Assembly: GCA_902596605.1 (NCBI GenBank)
Contig: CACJUU010000004.1
Location: 62,001-126,000, forward strand
Direction: 5' to 3'
Origin: an uncultured Alphaproteobacteria bacterium
GTDB taxonomy: Bacteria; Pseudomonadota; Alphaproteobacteria; Rhodobacterales; Rhodobacteraceae
Length of the DNA: 64,000 bases
Below the pieces are notes generated by a model. It searched no databases and had not been told where the DNA came from. It worked only from the letters and a program-made list of their open reading frames with translations. Made by a program: the position numbers and the translations under genes. How positions within the stretch are numbered: position 1 is the first letter of the stretch; each line of letters opens with the position of its first letter. Positions 46,809 through 54,972 of the stretch are shown here, piece after piece.

Positions 46809-47321
46809 TTAGTCCAAAGAAAGACCTACTTTTATTTGGATTTTAGAGCCTATCTCATAATAACGCCCTGTTAAGCTGGAACCTGTAAATCCATTCCAAC
46901 TATATATCACTCTGTAGCTTTCTACAGCGCTTCGCTGACTGACCAGCTGGACAACCTCACATCTCTGTTCTGAATTGTAACCAACGACCTTTGTTGTTGT
47001 TTTCTTTTGTTGTTCGGCTGCTACGACTCCTCCCATAACAGCTCCAACTCCAGCGGCATTGTTATCGTTTGTTAAGGCTTTACCGATAAGAGCTCCAACC
47101 ACCATTCCTCCTAACACATCAGCGCCTGATGCGCCGTTACCACTGACAACCTTTCCGTATACTGGTACCTTTACATTTCTGCAACGTGTCTCAGGTGTGT
47201 AAATATTCTTACTTGAATAAACTGGTTCAATTGATTGCACAGTACCTGTCACATAATAAGTCTCAGCAAATAAATTTGAGAAAGAAAATAGAGCTAGGAT
47301 TGCTGTGATTAATTTTAACAT
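46809..47321 (-). CDS. Secreted glycine-zipper protein (17-kDa antigen-like)
   Basis: The protein has 170 residues from the ATG at 47321, chosen because a GGAG site sits just upstream (overlapping an alternative ATG at 47333). A signal peptide covers about the first 19 residues (ending NLFA). The core holds a glycine zipper (VLGGMVVGALIGKAL and AAGVGAVMGGVVAAEQ) of the Rick_17kDa/YmgG type, and two Cys (TRCRNV, QRCEVV) flank it. No lipobox is seen. Likely an envelope protein; specific role unknown. Confidence 0.78.
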   Translation of the reverse strand: MLKLITAILALFSFSNLFAETYYVTGTVQSIEPVYSSKNIYTPETRCRNVKVPVYGKVVSGNGASGADVLGGMVVGALIGKALTNDNNAAGVGAVMGGVVAAEQQKKTTTKVVGYNSEQRCEVVQLVSQRSAVESYRVIYSWNGFTGSSLTGRYYEIGSKIQIKVGLSLD

Positions 47322-47370
47322 TCTGGTCTCCATTGATAATATTCTACTTAACAATATACACCAAAATTAT

Positions 47371-47405
47371 AAAAAAAAAAGCCGAACAAAAATTTGCTCG
47401 GCTTT
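47371..47405 (-). terminator. Rho-independent terminator of the CoA-transferase gene
   Basis: On the minus strand AAGCCGAGCAAA pairs with TTTGTTCGGCTT (one G-T wobble) around a short T loop, followed by about nine more T. It lies about 90 bases beyond the CoA-transferase stop. The stem is flanked by A on the other side too, but the run of T on the plus strand is short, so the minus strand is favoured. Confidence 0.85.
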
Positions 47406-47426
47406 AGTCAACAGGGAGGTATGAAC

Positions 47427-47588
47427 ATGAAAAATTTTCATGCTTTACCTAAATTGCAATTCGCGTACCAATTTAAATTAACAATTGAAAATATAAGTCA
47501 ACTGCCCTTAATTACTTTATCGCTAAGCAATCTATCAACTTCCAATTCTGTAAAGCCTAATCCTGAAAGAACTGACTTAGTATGCTGA
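47427..47588 (+). CDS. Possible small ORF with an ideal ribosome-binding site
   Basis: AGGGAGGT at 47413-47420 is followed after six bases by ATG at 47427, opening 53 codons (MKNFHALPKLQF...). The second half runs antisense to the 3' end of the CoA-transferase gene. No family is recognised and amphipathic or membrane character is weak. Without the striking Shine-Dalgarno I would not list it; it may be chance. Confidence 0.25.
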   Translation: MKNFHALPKLQFAYQFKLTIENISQLPLITLSLSNLSTSNSVKPNPERTDLVC

Positions 47589-48688
47589 CCAAGTGTTGGA
47601 GCTGACAAATTTTCATCTTTATTGGTTACAGAAAAGCTAGCCGCTAATTTAGACTGCCGTATCTTTCCTGCAATAGGGTGTTCAGAAATTTTTATTATAT
47701 CATTTGCAACTACTTGCTCATTCTTTATCATCTCTTTTCTTGTCAAAACGGGTGCGCAAGGAACATCTTTAGCGGTTAGCAATTTCAACCATTCGTCAGA
47801 TGTTTTTTTCTTAAGCTCAGATTGTATCAATTCTAGTCTTTCATTTATATTCTGATGCCTTAATTCCGCCGTCAAGAACCTCGGATCACTTAACCACTCT
47901 TTCTTATTAAATGCATCGCAAATATTAAACCATTCTTTATCGGACTGAACTGCAACAGATATAAAGCCCTCTTTAGTTTCATATATTAGATCAATAAAAC
48001 TCTGTGCGGTCTCCTTTTCAAGTTCGTCCCCAACAAAGGTATGCCCTCCCATATCGGAACCCCACAAAAAAGAAATTACAGCATCTAGCATTGATATTTT
48101 GACTTCCTGACCCTCACCTGTTTTTGCCTTGTGGAACAGCGCCGCTGTTATCGCCTGAGCGGTAGCGAACCCAGTAAGCTTATCAGGAAGTATCGTTCGC
48201 ATAAGCCTCGGTCTCTCTTCATCTGATCCTGCTTGTACAGTGGTTAGACCGGATAGAGCTTGAATAAGAGGATCGTAAACTGGTTTATTCTTATAAGGGC
48301 CGCTAAAACCAAAACCACTTATGGAAACATATATAATGTTTGGACTTATCGCGCGAACATCACTATATCCGAAACCTAACCTATCCATTACCCCTGGTCT
48401 GAAATTTTGTACTAAAACGTCTGCCGTTCCAATAAGCTTTTTAAGGATATTTTTTCCTTCCTCCGCTTTTAGATCAATACACACAGATTTCTTATTTCTA
48501 TTATTGTTAAGGTAAGCGGCTGAAATTCCAGATCTCTGGGTGCTGACAATCCTGGTATAATCTCCAACTGAAGTATTTTCAATTTTTATGATTTCAGCAT
48601 CCTGGTCTCCCAGTATCATCGTTGCACTTGGACCTGAAATCATCGAGGTTAAATCGATTATTCTTATACCTTTTAAAGCACCAGCCAT
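47498..48688 (-). CDS. Class III CoA-transferase (CaiB/BaiF family)
   Basis: The protein has 396 residues from ATG 48688-48686, preceded at five bases by GGAGG; 73 further upstream codons are non-conserved and cross into the divergent gene. Family motifs are LKGIRIIDLTSMISGPSATMILGDQDAEIIKIE, NRNKKSVCIDLK, VQNFRPGVMDRLG and the catalytic-Asp region. It transfers CoA between carboxylic acids by a covalent thioester on Asp. The donor and acceptor are unknown; no dedicated partner is adjacent. Confidence 0.9.
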   Translation of the reverse strand: MAGALKGIRIIDLTSMISGPSATMILGDQDAEIIKIENTSVGDYTRIVSTQRSGISAAYLNNNRNKKSVCIDLKAEEGKNILKKLIGTADVLVQNFRPGVMDRLGFGYSDVRAISPNIIYVSISGFGFSGPYKNKPVYDPLIQALSGLTTVQAGSDEERPRLMRTILPDKLTGFATAQAITAALFHKAKTGEGQEVKISMLDAVISFLWGSDMGGHTFVGDELEKETAQSFIDLIYETKEGFISVAVQSDKEWFNICDAFNKKEWLSDPRFLTAELRHQNINERLELIQSELKKKTSDEWLKLLTAKDVPCAPVLTRKEMIKNEQVVANDIIKISEHPIAGKIRQSKLAASFSVTNKDENLSAPTLGQHTKSVLSGLGFTELEVDRLLSDKVIKGS

Positions 48689-48792
48689 TAAAACCTCCAG
48701 AAAAATATTTACACTAAAATATGAGCTGTTAACTTTGAAGATGCAACTTAAATTTAAGAAGCTTAAGAGAACATTTTTATAAGAGTTTAAAT

Positions 48793-49680
48793 ATGACACC
48801 GGAAAAAATTTTATCTTATCCACCCAAAATCTTAACTCAGGAGCAGAGAGAACATTATTTTGAGTTTGGGTTCGTGGGAATAAAAGACTTAGTTCCGTCA
48901 GAGACACTAAAACTTATCAAAAAAGTTACAAGTGAGTTCGTTGATAAAAGTCGCGAGGTCACGGATTCAAATAATGTTTTTGATATCGGTCCAGGACATT
49001 CTTACGAGAATCCAGTACTTAGAAGATTAAAGAGTCCAGATGAGAATCATGAAGAGTATTGGAATTTCTCAAAGGGTCTTATGGCTGATGTTGCTAGTGA
49101 CCTTGTTGGTCCTAATGTGACATTTCATCACTCAAAATTAAACTTTAAGTGGTATGATGAAAGTGATACCGTTAAGTGGCATCAGGATATCCAATTCTTT
49201 CCTCATACAAATTACAACGTTTTGACAATTGGGTGTTATTTAGAGGACACTGACATGAATAATGGGCCTTTAGCCGTGCTAAAAGGTTCACATAAAAATG
49301 ACCTATATGATCAGTACGACAAAAATGGTAATTGGACAGGAATGTTAAGCGATGAAGACGCAGATGCTGTTGATATGTCGATGGTTGACTATCTTACGGG
49401 AAATGCTGGATCTATAACAATACATAACGCACGAGCACTTCATTTCTCACCATCTTCGAAATCTAAAAATCCCAGACCACTTTTACTTAATTGTTATACA
49501 TCTGCTGACGCTAAAGCCTATACACCTCACCCACAACCAACCGTGAACACCTATAAAATTGTAAGGGGAGAGCAGGTAAAGTGGGCACACCATGATCCAA
49601 GACCATGCCAGATGCCCCCCGACTGGTCAGGAGGGTACACTTCTATTTACGCGGCCCAAGCAGGCGAAGATAAAGCTTAA
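48793..49680 (+). CDS. Phytanoyl-CoA dioxygenase (PhyH) family protein
   Basis: The protein has 295 residues of the Fe(II)/2-oxoglutarate oxygenase fold. Metal ligands are His130 and Asp132 (WHQD) with distal His217 (ALHFSP), and Arg228 is positioned to bind 2-oxoglutarate. It should hydroxylate a small organic acid, amine or lipid; the substrate is not readable. The gene is divergent from the CoA-transferase (104-base gap). Its stop is interlocked with the convergent hydrolase. Confidence 0.87.
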   Translation: MTPEKILSYPPKILTQEQREHYFEFGFVGIKDLVPSETLKLIKKVTSEFVDKSREVTDSNNVFDIGPGHSYENPVLRRLKSPDENHEEYWNFSKGLMADVASDLVGPNVTFHHSKLNFKWYDESDTVKWHQDIQFFPHTNYNVLTIGCYLEDTDMNNGPLAVLKGSHKNDLYDQYDKNGNWTGMLSDEDADAVDMSMVDYLTGNAGSITIHNARALHFSPSSKSKNPRPLLLNCYTSADAKAYTPHPQPTVNTYKIVRGEQVKWAHHDPRPCQMPPDWSGGYTSIYAAQAGEDKA

Positions 49681-50564
49681 GTGCATAGTTCGTCCAAAAA
49701 GTCCTTGAAAAGCACGAAAGACCTACGAGTCTCAATTAAATCTGTTTCGAGCTGAAAATCATGCCATAGGTCTTTCCAGATTTTTGTTACCACTTTGACT
49801 CTTTGCTTTTTTAGTCGTTTTAAAAACTGTCCAATCTGGACTGAAAGAACCTCATTTTCTGCATATTGGATCATAATTGGTGGTGAATTTTTAAAGTCGC
49901 CAAATAAAGGTGAAATTAAGGGGTTTTTATGATCTGATGTATTGCAATAGAGATAGGATAAAGGACCAGAACCTGTTTCTTTTGCACGTTTTATAAATGG
50001 TCCTATTAGTACATCACTTTGACAGCAACTATCTGGATATTCTGCCATTATAGCAGTTGGATAAACCCAAGGAGAAATACAGAATACTCCTTTTGGTTTC
50101 TTTGATTTGTCTTTTTTCAGTGCTAACAATAATGCTAGTGCTAAATTGCCGCCAGCTGAATCACCAGCAAGGATAATGTTGGATTTTTCTTTTTTTCCTA
50201 AAAGAAAAGAGTATGCTTTTTTCGCATCTTCTAATTGGCTTGGATACTTTGACTCAGGACTGAGTTTATATTCAACAAATATAATTTCTCTGCCGAGGAT
50301 CTCCGCTAAAAAAGATGCATAACTTCGATAAATTTTAAAGTTACCAACAAAAAACCCACCGCCATGAAAGAATAAGATCTTTACTTTATCAGAAATCTTA
50401 TTTGGTATAATCCGATATAACTCAAGCTGATCTAAAGATATTTTTTTCACGACGACATTGTTTACGTTTGCTCTTCTAAAGGATGCAAATAAAACAAGCA
50501 ATCGCATTAATTTAATCTGAAAATGGCTAAGGCTTCCAGGTTTAATTAAAGCCACAAGTCTCAT
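49677..50564 (-). CDS. Alpha/beta-hydrolase of the hormone-sensitive-lipase type
   Basis: The protein has 295 residues. The oxyanion motif FFHGGGFFVGN and the nucleophile elbow AGDSAGGNLAL are classic for the HSL/bacterial esterase group (alpha/beta-hydrolase fold 3). A late WHDF supplies the likely catalytic His. It probably hydrolyses a small carboxylic ester. The N-terminus has a hydrophobic stretch but not a clear signal peptide. The 4-base convergent overlap with the dioxygenase gene involves only the stop codons. Confidence 0.88.
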   Translation of the reverse strand: MRLVALIKPGSLSHFQIKLMRLLVLFASFRRANVNNVVVKKISLDQLELYRIIPNKISDKVKILFFHGGGFFVGNFKIYRSYASFLAEILGREIIFVEYKLSPESKYPSQLEDAKKAYSFLLGKKEKSNIILAGDSAGGNLALALLLALKKDKSKKPKGVFCISPWVYPTAIMAEYPDSCCQSDVLIGPFIKRAKETGSGPLSYLYCNTSDHKNPLISPLFGDFKNSPPIMIQYAENEVLSVQIGQFLKRLKKQRVKVVTKIWKDLWHDFQLETDLIETRRSFVLFKDFLDELCT

Positions 50565-50626
50565 AACAAAAGATATGACTTTTTTCTGTTTCTAGCCTTT
50601 CTACTTAGCATAAATTATTGAGATCT

Positions 50627-51580
50627 TTATCGTCTATATATTAATTTTCGCGATGAACGTATTGAACTTACTTGCTTTTCTCTTAATGATACAAAAATAC
50701 CAGAACACATTATCAAAATTATACCTAAAAGAGAAAGTCTATCTGGGATTTCGTTCCAAATTAAATAGGTAGAAATAATTGCAATAACTAAAGCCCCATA
50801 TTCAAATGGCGCTAAAAAAGATGCCTCATGATTCTTATATGCATAAGAGACAAGAATACCTCCTATCGAGATTGGGAAGGCTATACCTACAAAAATGTGT
50901 AACAAATCAAAAGTATTGACTGAAACCCATGAACCCGTCAAAAACATCAAAGCATTGCTCTGTCCAACATTAAGATCAGCTATGTAAAAGCCTGTAGCGA
51001 ATGTAACGCTTATGACAAGAAAACATATTTGGATATAAAAACCCATTGTTATCGGATTTTCTTGCGCCCCATACTTTCTAGTAATTATATGTAGAGCTGT
51101 ATAAAAAAAAGCAGCAATTAAAGGAAATAATGAAATTAATTCAAACGAAATTGTACCTGGCTTTATTATGAATAACATGCCCAAAAATCCGATGAAGCAG
51201 GCCAAGCTTCTACGTATACCCACTTTCTCTTTCAAAAAAAATACAGCAAAAATTGTAATCAAAACTGGTGCTATAAAAAATATTGCTGTTGCCTCTGCCA
51301 ACGAAAGCTCTGCTATGGATATGAAGAAGAAAGTATTCGCCCCAACAACAGCTAATCCCCTAAACACATGAAAAGTAGGGTTTTTCGTATTAAGGTATTT
51401 TAAGCCTCCGTAAAAAGGTAGAACGATAAAAATTAAAATTGAAATGGCAAAAATAGCTCGGAAAAACATGAGCTGATGTAATGGCATATCATTACTGAAA
51501 AGCTTAACCGATATGTCATTTATTGAGAAACAAATTGTACCCAAGACGATTGCCAATATTCCCATATAATTATTATTCAT
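50627..51580 (-). CDS. EamA-family transporter
   Basis: The protein has 317 residues with about ten membrane segments. The N-terminal repeat (INDISVKLFSNDMPLHQLMFFRAIFAI) and AEATAIFFIAPVLITIFAVFFLKE are typical of the RhaT/EamA S-adenosylmethionine-uptake-like subgroup. Substrate unknown. It is divergent from the SDR-headed operon, separated by 87 bases that contain a perfect inverted repeat, so the two may be co-regulated. Confidence 0.85.
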   Translation of the reverse strand: MNNNYMGILAIVLGTICFSINDISVKLFSNDMPLHQLMFFRAIFAISILIFIVLPFYGGLKYLNTKNPTFHVFRGLAVVGANTFFFISIAELSLAEATAIFFIAPVLITIFAVFFLKEKVGIRRSLACFIGFLGMLFIIKPGTISFELISLFPLIAAFFYTALHIITRKYGAQENPITMGFYIQICFLVISVTFATGFYIADLNVGQSNALMFLTGSWVSVNTFDLLHIFVGIAFPISIGGILVSYAYKNHEASFLAPFEYGALVIAIISTYLIWNEIPDRLSLLGIILIMCSGIFVSLREKQVSSIRSSRKLIYRR

Positions 51581-51607
51581 GCATAGCCCAAAAAAACTTC
51601 AATTAAC

Positions 51608-51634
51608 CTCCATTTGCTTTAATATCAAATGGAG
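51608..51634. repeat. Perfect 9-bp inverted repeat in a divergent promoter region
   Basis: CTCCATTTG (51608-51616) and CAAATGGAG (51626-51634) are exact reverse complements around a 9-base AT-rich spacer. It lies between the EamA start (51580) and the SDR start (51668). There is no immediate T run, so it looks more like a dimeric-regulator operator, or a hairpin in the operon leader, than a terminator. Confidence 0.7.
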
Positions 51635-51667
51635 TAAATTACAAATTTTTTTATGGATAGATAAAAA

Positions 51668-52375
51668 ATGGACATAGCGAATAAAAAAGCCCTCGTATTT
51701 GGTGGCACTTCTGGAATTGGGCTCTCTACATGTGAGCAATTAATTGAAAAAGGTGCAGACGTTATTGCTATTAGCAGAGACCCAAGCAAAGCGACCAGTG
51801 TAAAACACAACAAACTATCCTTTGAAAGCTGTGATGTAAGAATTGAAGAGGAAGTAAAAAATATTTTTGAAAAACATGCTCCTTTCGAAATCTTGGTAAG
51901 TGCTGCGACTGGAGGAAGCAGAGCTGCTGGCCCATTCCTAGAAATGGATATGACTGGATTTAAAAACTCTTTTGATAAATTATGGGGTTACGCGAATGTT
52001 GTACGCTACGGCACACACTATTTAAGCTCGGATGGAACAATAGTTTTGGTCAGTGGTGCACCTGCTAGGCGAATGAAGCCAGGACAAATTGCTCTTTCTG
52101 CTGTTGGTGGCGCAGTTGAGAACTTAGTCAGAGGTGTTGCAAACGAAATTGCTCCAAAGAGAATAAATGCTGTAGCGCCAGGCTTAATAGATACGCCTAT
52201 GTTTTCACAAGAAGGTGAGGATAGAAGAATTTTTCTGAATTCAGCCACAGCATCTCACTCGATAAAACGAGCTGGAAAACCGGGTGAGGTTGCAAAAGGA
52301 ATTATCTTTGTTATTGAAAATGATTTTGTTAACGGAACTACTGTTGATGTTGATGGTGGATGGATAAATTCTTGA
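51668..52375 (+). CDS. SDR-fold protein lacking the catalytic Tyr and Lys
   Basis: The protein has 235 residues. The NAD(P)-binding loop GGTSGIG (12-18) and the C-terminal PGLIDTPMF and DVDGGW are standard for short-chain dehydrogenases. At the active site, where Y-x3-K is expected, the sequence is IALSAVGGAVE: Leu143 replaces Tyr and Gly147 replaces Lys. Ser in LVSG remains. It may be a non-catalytic or altered-mechanism SDR. It heads the seven-gene run to 56600; the next gene starts 46 bases on. Confidence 0.85.
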   Translation: MDIANKKALVFGGTSGIGLSTCEQLIEKGADVIAISRDPSKATSVKHNKLSFESCDVRIEEEVKNIFEKHAPFEILVSAATGGSRAAGPFLEMDMTGFKNSFDKLWGYANVVRYGTHYLSSDGTIVLVSGAPARRMKPGQIALSAVGGAVENLVRGVANEIAPKRINAVAPGLIDTPMFSQEGEDRRIFLNSATASHSIKRAGKPGEVAKGIIFVIENDFVNGTTVDVDGGWINS

Positions 52376-52421
52376 ACTTAAAACCAATGAGTTGAGTTAT
52401 GATAAATAGGGAAAATTAGAG

Positions 52422-52829
52422 ATGAAAGGATTCACTGGAAGCTGCTTATGTCGAGCTATAACTTATAACAGTAACACTGCCCCGTTAAGGACTTTTAACT
52501 GTCATTGTGAGGACTGCAGAAAATGTAGTGGTGCCCCTTATCTTACCAATATATTTGTGAAAGAAGGAGATTTGTATATTCAAGGGAATTTAAAAAGCTA
52601 CATACATAAATCAGAAAGTGGCAATAAAATAACTAAAAAGTTTTGCGAGCAATGCGGTTGTCAGATGTTCTCCTTAAATGAAGGTAGACCTGGATTAGTG
52701 AGGATTCATGCAGGAACTGTAAATGAATTAGAGGTGATAAAGCCTCAAGGAGACGTTTGGGTATCAAAAAAAATACCCTCAATCAAAATAGATGCAAGTT
52801 TAGATCAGTTTCAGAAAAACTTCTCTTAA
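52422..52829 (+). CDS. GFA/CENP-V-type zinc protein
   Basis: The protein has 135 residues. Zinc-site cysteines follow the GFA pattern: GSCLCRAI (Cys8, Cys10), NCHCEDCRKCSG (Cys27, Cys29, Cys32) and FCEQCGC (Cys75, Cys78, Cys80). The family name comes from an enzyme proposed to speed S-hydroxymethylglutathione formation from formaldehyde and glutathione; for most members the activity is unproven. Its place in front of the methanethiol-oxidase homologue, which would release formaldehyde, makes a thiol/formaldehyde role attractive but inferred. Confidence 0.88.
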   Translation: MKGFTGSCLCRAITYNSNTAPLRTFNCHCEDCRKCSGAPYLTNIFVKEGDLYIQGNLKSYIHKSESGNKITKKFCEQCGCQMFSLNEGRPGLVRIHAGTVNELEVIKPQGDVWVSKKIPSIKIDASLDQFQKNFS

Positions 52830-52849
52830 AATTGGAAGGAATAGACAAA

Positions 52850-53248
52850 ATGGCACAAAAAATTGTAAAACATGTGAAAGATATGGTAGCTGAAGCAAAT
52901 AAAGAGGTTGAAATAACACCTGTAGTTGATGCCTCAAAATATTTCGAAGATAGTAAGTATGTTTTTGTAGATATAAGAGACCCTAGGGAAATACAAAGAG
53001 AAGGAAAAATTCCAAATTCGTTCTCTTGCCCAAGAGGAATGCTTGAATTCTGGATAGACCCTGATAGTCCCTACCACAAAGAAATTTTTAACCAAGACAA
53101 GAAATATGTTTTTTATTGTGCTGCAGCTGGCCGATCTGCTCTTGCAGCCAAAGCAGCACAAGACATGGGTCTGAGCCCCGTATCTCATCTAGAGGGAGGG
53201 TTTGCCGCATGGAAAAAATCTGGAAATCCTATTGAAACGAAAGAATAA
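52850..53248 (+). CDS. Rhodanese-like sulfurtransferase
   Basis: The protein has 132 residues from ATG 52850 (GGAAGGA upstream); an earlier in-frame start overlaps the GFA gene and is not conserved. A single rhodanese domain with VFVDIRDPREIQREGKIPNS and catalytic Cys90 in the loop YCAAAGRS. Single-domain rhodaneses move sulfane sulfur, for example from persulfide or thiosulfate. It is 3 bases from the SBP56 gene, so it may handle the sulfide that methanethiol oxidation yields; that link is inferred. Confidence 0.9.
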   Translation: MAQKIVKHVKDMVAEANKEVEITPVVDASKYFEDSKYVFVDIRDPREIQREGKIPNSFSCPRGMLEFWIDPDSPYHKEIFNQDKKYVFYCAAAGRSALAAKAAQDMGLSPVSHLEGGFAAWKKSGNPIETKE

Positions 53249-53251
53249 ACT

Positions 53252-54607
53252 ATGAATGAGAAGTGTTGTGGTCCTGGATATTCGTCACCTGCAGAAGCTA
53301 TAAAAGCACCGAGGGAGAAACTTTTATATACAATTGCTATATATACAGGAACGGGAATACAAAAGCCTGACTATTTAGCTACAGTCGACGTTGACCCCGA
53401 TAGCCCTACTTATTCGAAAGTTATACATAGGTTGGAAATGCCGGGCATTGGTGATGAACTTCATCATATGGGATGGAATGCGTGTTCATCTTGCCATGAC
53501 GACTCTAGCATGACCCGCAAATATCTTTTACTTCCGGGAGTGAGGTCAAATAATATTCACATAGTGGATACCGCGACCAATCCTAGAATGCCCGCTCTCC
53601 ACAAAGTTATTGAAGGAACAGATATTAAATCAAAAACCAACTTAAGTGGCCCACATACCGTCCATTGCCTGGGCTCAGAAATAATTATATCTATGCTGGG
53701 TGATGCAAAGGGAGATGCGCCTGGGGGATATTTGCATCTGGATAAGAATTTCGAAATTATAGGAAGATGGGAAAACTCAATGGGAGATATACCATTTGGG
53801 TATGATTTTTGGTATCAACCAAGACACAATATAATGGTTTCATCGGAGTGGGCTGCTCCCAACACATTTATGCCGGGCTTTGATCTAGAAGAAGTTGGGC
53901 ACCTCAAGTATGGAAGACAACTTCATTTCTGGGATTTCAAGGAACGCAAGCCAATTGAAACTATGTATTTGGGTGAAGACGGTCTCGTTCCTTTAGAGGT
54001 AAAGTTTCACCATAATCCAGATAGCAGTCACGGGTTTTGTGGTGCAGCTCTAAGTGCAAACGTAATACATTGGTGGAAAGACAAAAACGATAAATGGCAA
54101 TGGGAAAAAATTATTGATGTAGAAAACCAACCACACCCGGACTGGCCAATTCCTATCCCAGGTGTGATGTCAGCAATTCTCGTTTCAATGGATGATAAAT
54201 ATTTATATCTCAACAATTGGTTGCACGGTGATATGAGGCAATATGATATAACAGACCCTCACAAGCCAAAACTTACTGGTCAAGTTTGGATGGGTGGTCT
54301 ACTGGGAAGAGCTCCTGAAGTTAATGGTCTTAAGATTGCTGGAGGACCACAAATGTTTCAGCTCAGCCTAGATGGGAAAAGACTGTACGTAACAACTTCT
54401 CTATTCTCTACTTGGGATAATCAATTTTATCCAGATATAAGGGAAAAGGGTGGCGTATTGATAATGATTGACTGTGACCCAGTAAACGGAGGGATGAAAA
54501 TTAATCCTGGTTTTTTGGTAAATTTTGGGGAAGAACCAAATGGCCCAAGCCGCTGTCATGAAAGTAGGTATCCTGGTGGTGATTGCACTAGTGATATATG
54601 GCTGTGA
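53252..54607 (+). CDS. mtoX: SBP56-family protein, methanethiol oxidase homologue (MtoX/SELENBP1)
   Basis: The protein has 451 residues and is alignable by eye with human SELENBP1 almost end to end: CGPGYSSPAEAIKAPRE, DYLATVDVDPDSPTYSKVIHR, DELHHMGWNACSSC, PLGYDFWYQPRHN-like segment, STEWAAPN-like segment and the terminal YPGGDCTSDIWL. Characterised members oxidise methanethiol with O2 and water to formaldehyde, hydrogen sulfide and H2O2, and bacterial MtoX needs copper. There is no signal peptide, unlike periplasmic Hyphomicrobium MtoX. The position of human selenium-binding Cys57 is Ser55 here. It is fourth in the operon; the ferredoxin gene overlaps it by 10 bases. Confidence 0.9.
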   Translation: MNEKCCGPGYSSPAEAIKAPREKLLYTIAIYTGTGIQKPDYLATVDVDPDSPTYSKVIHRLEMPGIGDELHHMGWNACSSCHDDSSMTRKYLLLPGVRSNNIHIVDTATNPRMPALHKVIEGTDIKSKTNLSGPHTVHCLGSEIIISMLGDAKGDAPGGYLHLDKNFEIIGRWENSMGDIPFGYDFWYQPRHNIMVSSEWAAPNTFMPGFDLEEVGHLKYGRQLHFWDFKERKPIETMYLGEDGLVPLEVKFHHNPDSSHGFCGAALSANVIHWWKDKNDKWQWEKIIDVENQPHPDWPIPIPGVMSAILVSMDDKYLYLNNWLHGDMRQYDITDPHKPKLTGQVWMGGLLGRAPEVNGLKIAGGPQMFQLSLDGKRLYVTTSLFSTWDNQFYPDIREKGGVLIMIDCDPVNGGMKINPGFLVNFGEEPNGPSRCHESRYPGGDCTSDIWL

Positions 54608-54972
54608 AAATATTTAAGGTTGAAATATCAAATAGACGCGGTAAAGCCTATAAAGTTGAAGATAAGCGTCCATTGCTTGATAGCTTAAAGGAACAGGGTG
54701 TCGATCTCCCCTATGGTTGCAAGTATGGTGGCTGTATCACGTGTGCTGCAAAACTTATTGATGGAGAAGTAGATCAAAGAAGGCAGGTGGCACTTAATAA
54801 TAGACAGATAAATGATGGATACATTATACTTTGCGTTGCAAGACCTTTATCGAACCTTATTCTTGAAATTGGTGTTGAGAGTCATGACAAGCTTTATAGA
54901 AATCCATTTTTAGATCCATTAAAGCCTCATGAACTAAAGAAAGATATTGCAACGAAAGAAAGAGAGAAGTGA
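54598..54972 (+). CDS. Plant-type 2Fe-2S ferredoxin
   Basis: The protein has 124 residues. Cluster ligands Cys41-x4-Cys46-x2-Cys49 and Cys79 (PYGCKYGGCITCAAK ... ILCVARP) have exact plant-type spacing. A C-terminal extension of about 35 residues is charged and atypical. No fused reductase or oxygenase is present. It may pass electrons to or from an operon enzyme, with the hydroxy-acid oxidase or SBP56 protein as candidates. The start lies inside the SBP56 3' end and its stop forms TGATG with the next gene. Confidence 0.9.
   Translation: MAVKIFKVEISNRRGKAYKVEDKRPLLDSLKEQGVDLPYGCKYGGCITCAAKLIDGEVDQRRQVALNNRQINDGYIILCVARPLSNLILEIGVESHDKLYRNPFLDPLKPHELKKDIATKEREK

Noticed and set aside
48815..48823. 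TTATCCACC, a near DnaA box
   Set aside because: It lies inside the PhyH coding sequence and differs from the consensus at the last base.
48689..48907. 73-residue N-terminal extension of the CoA-transferase
   Set aside because: Family proteins begin at the LKGIRIIDLTS region, a GGAGG site precedes the ATG at 48688, and the extension crosses the divergent gene's leader.
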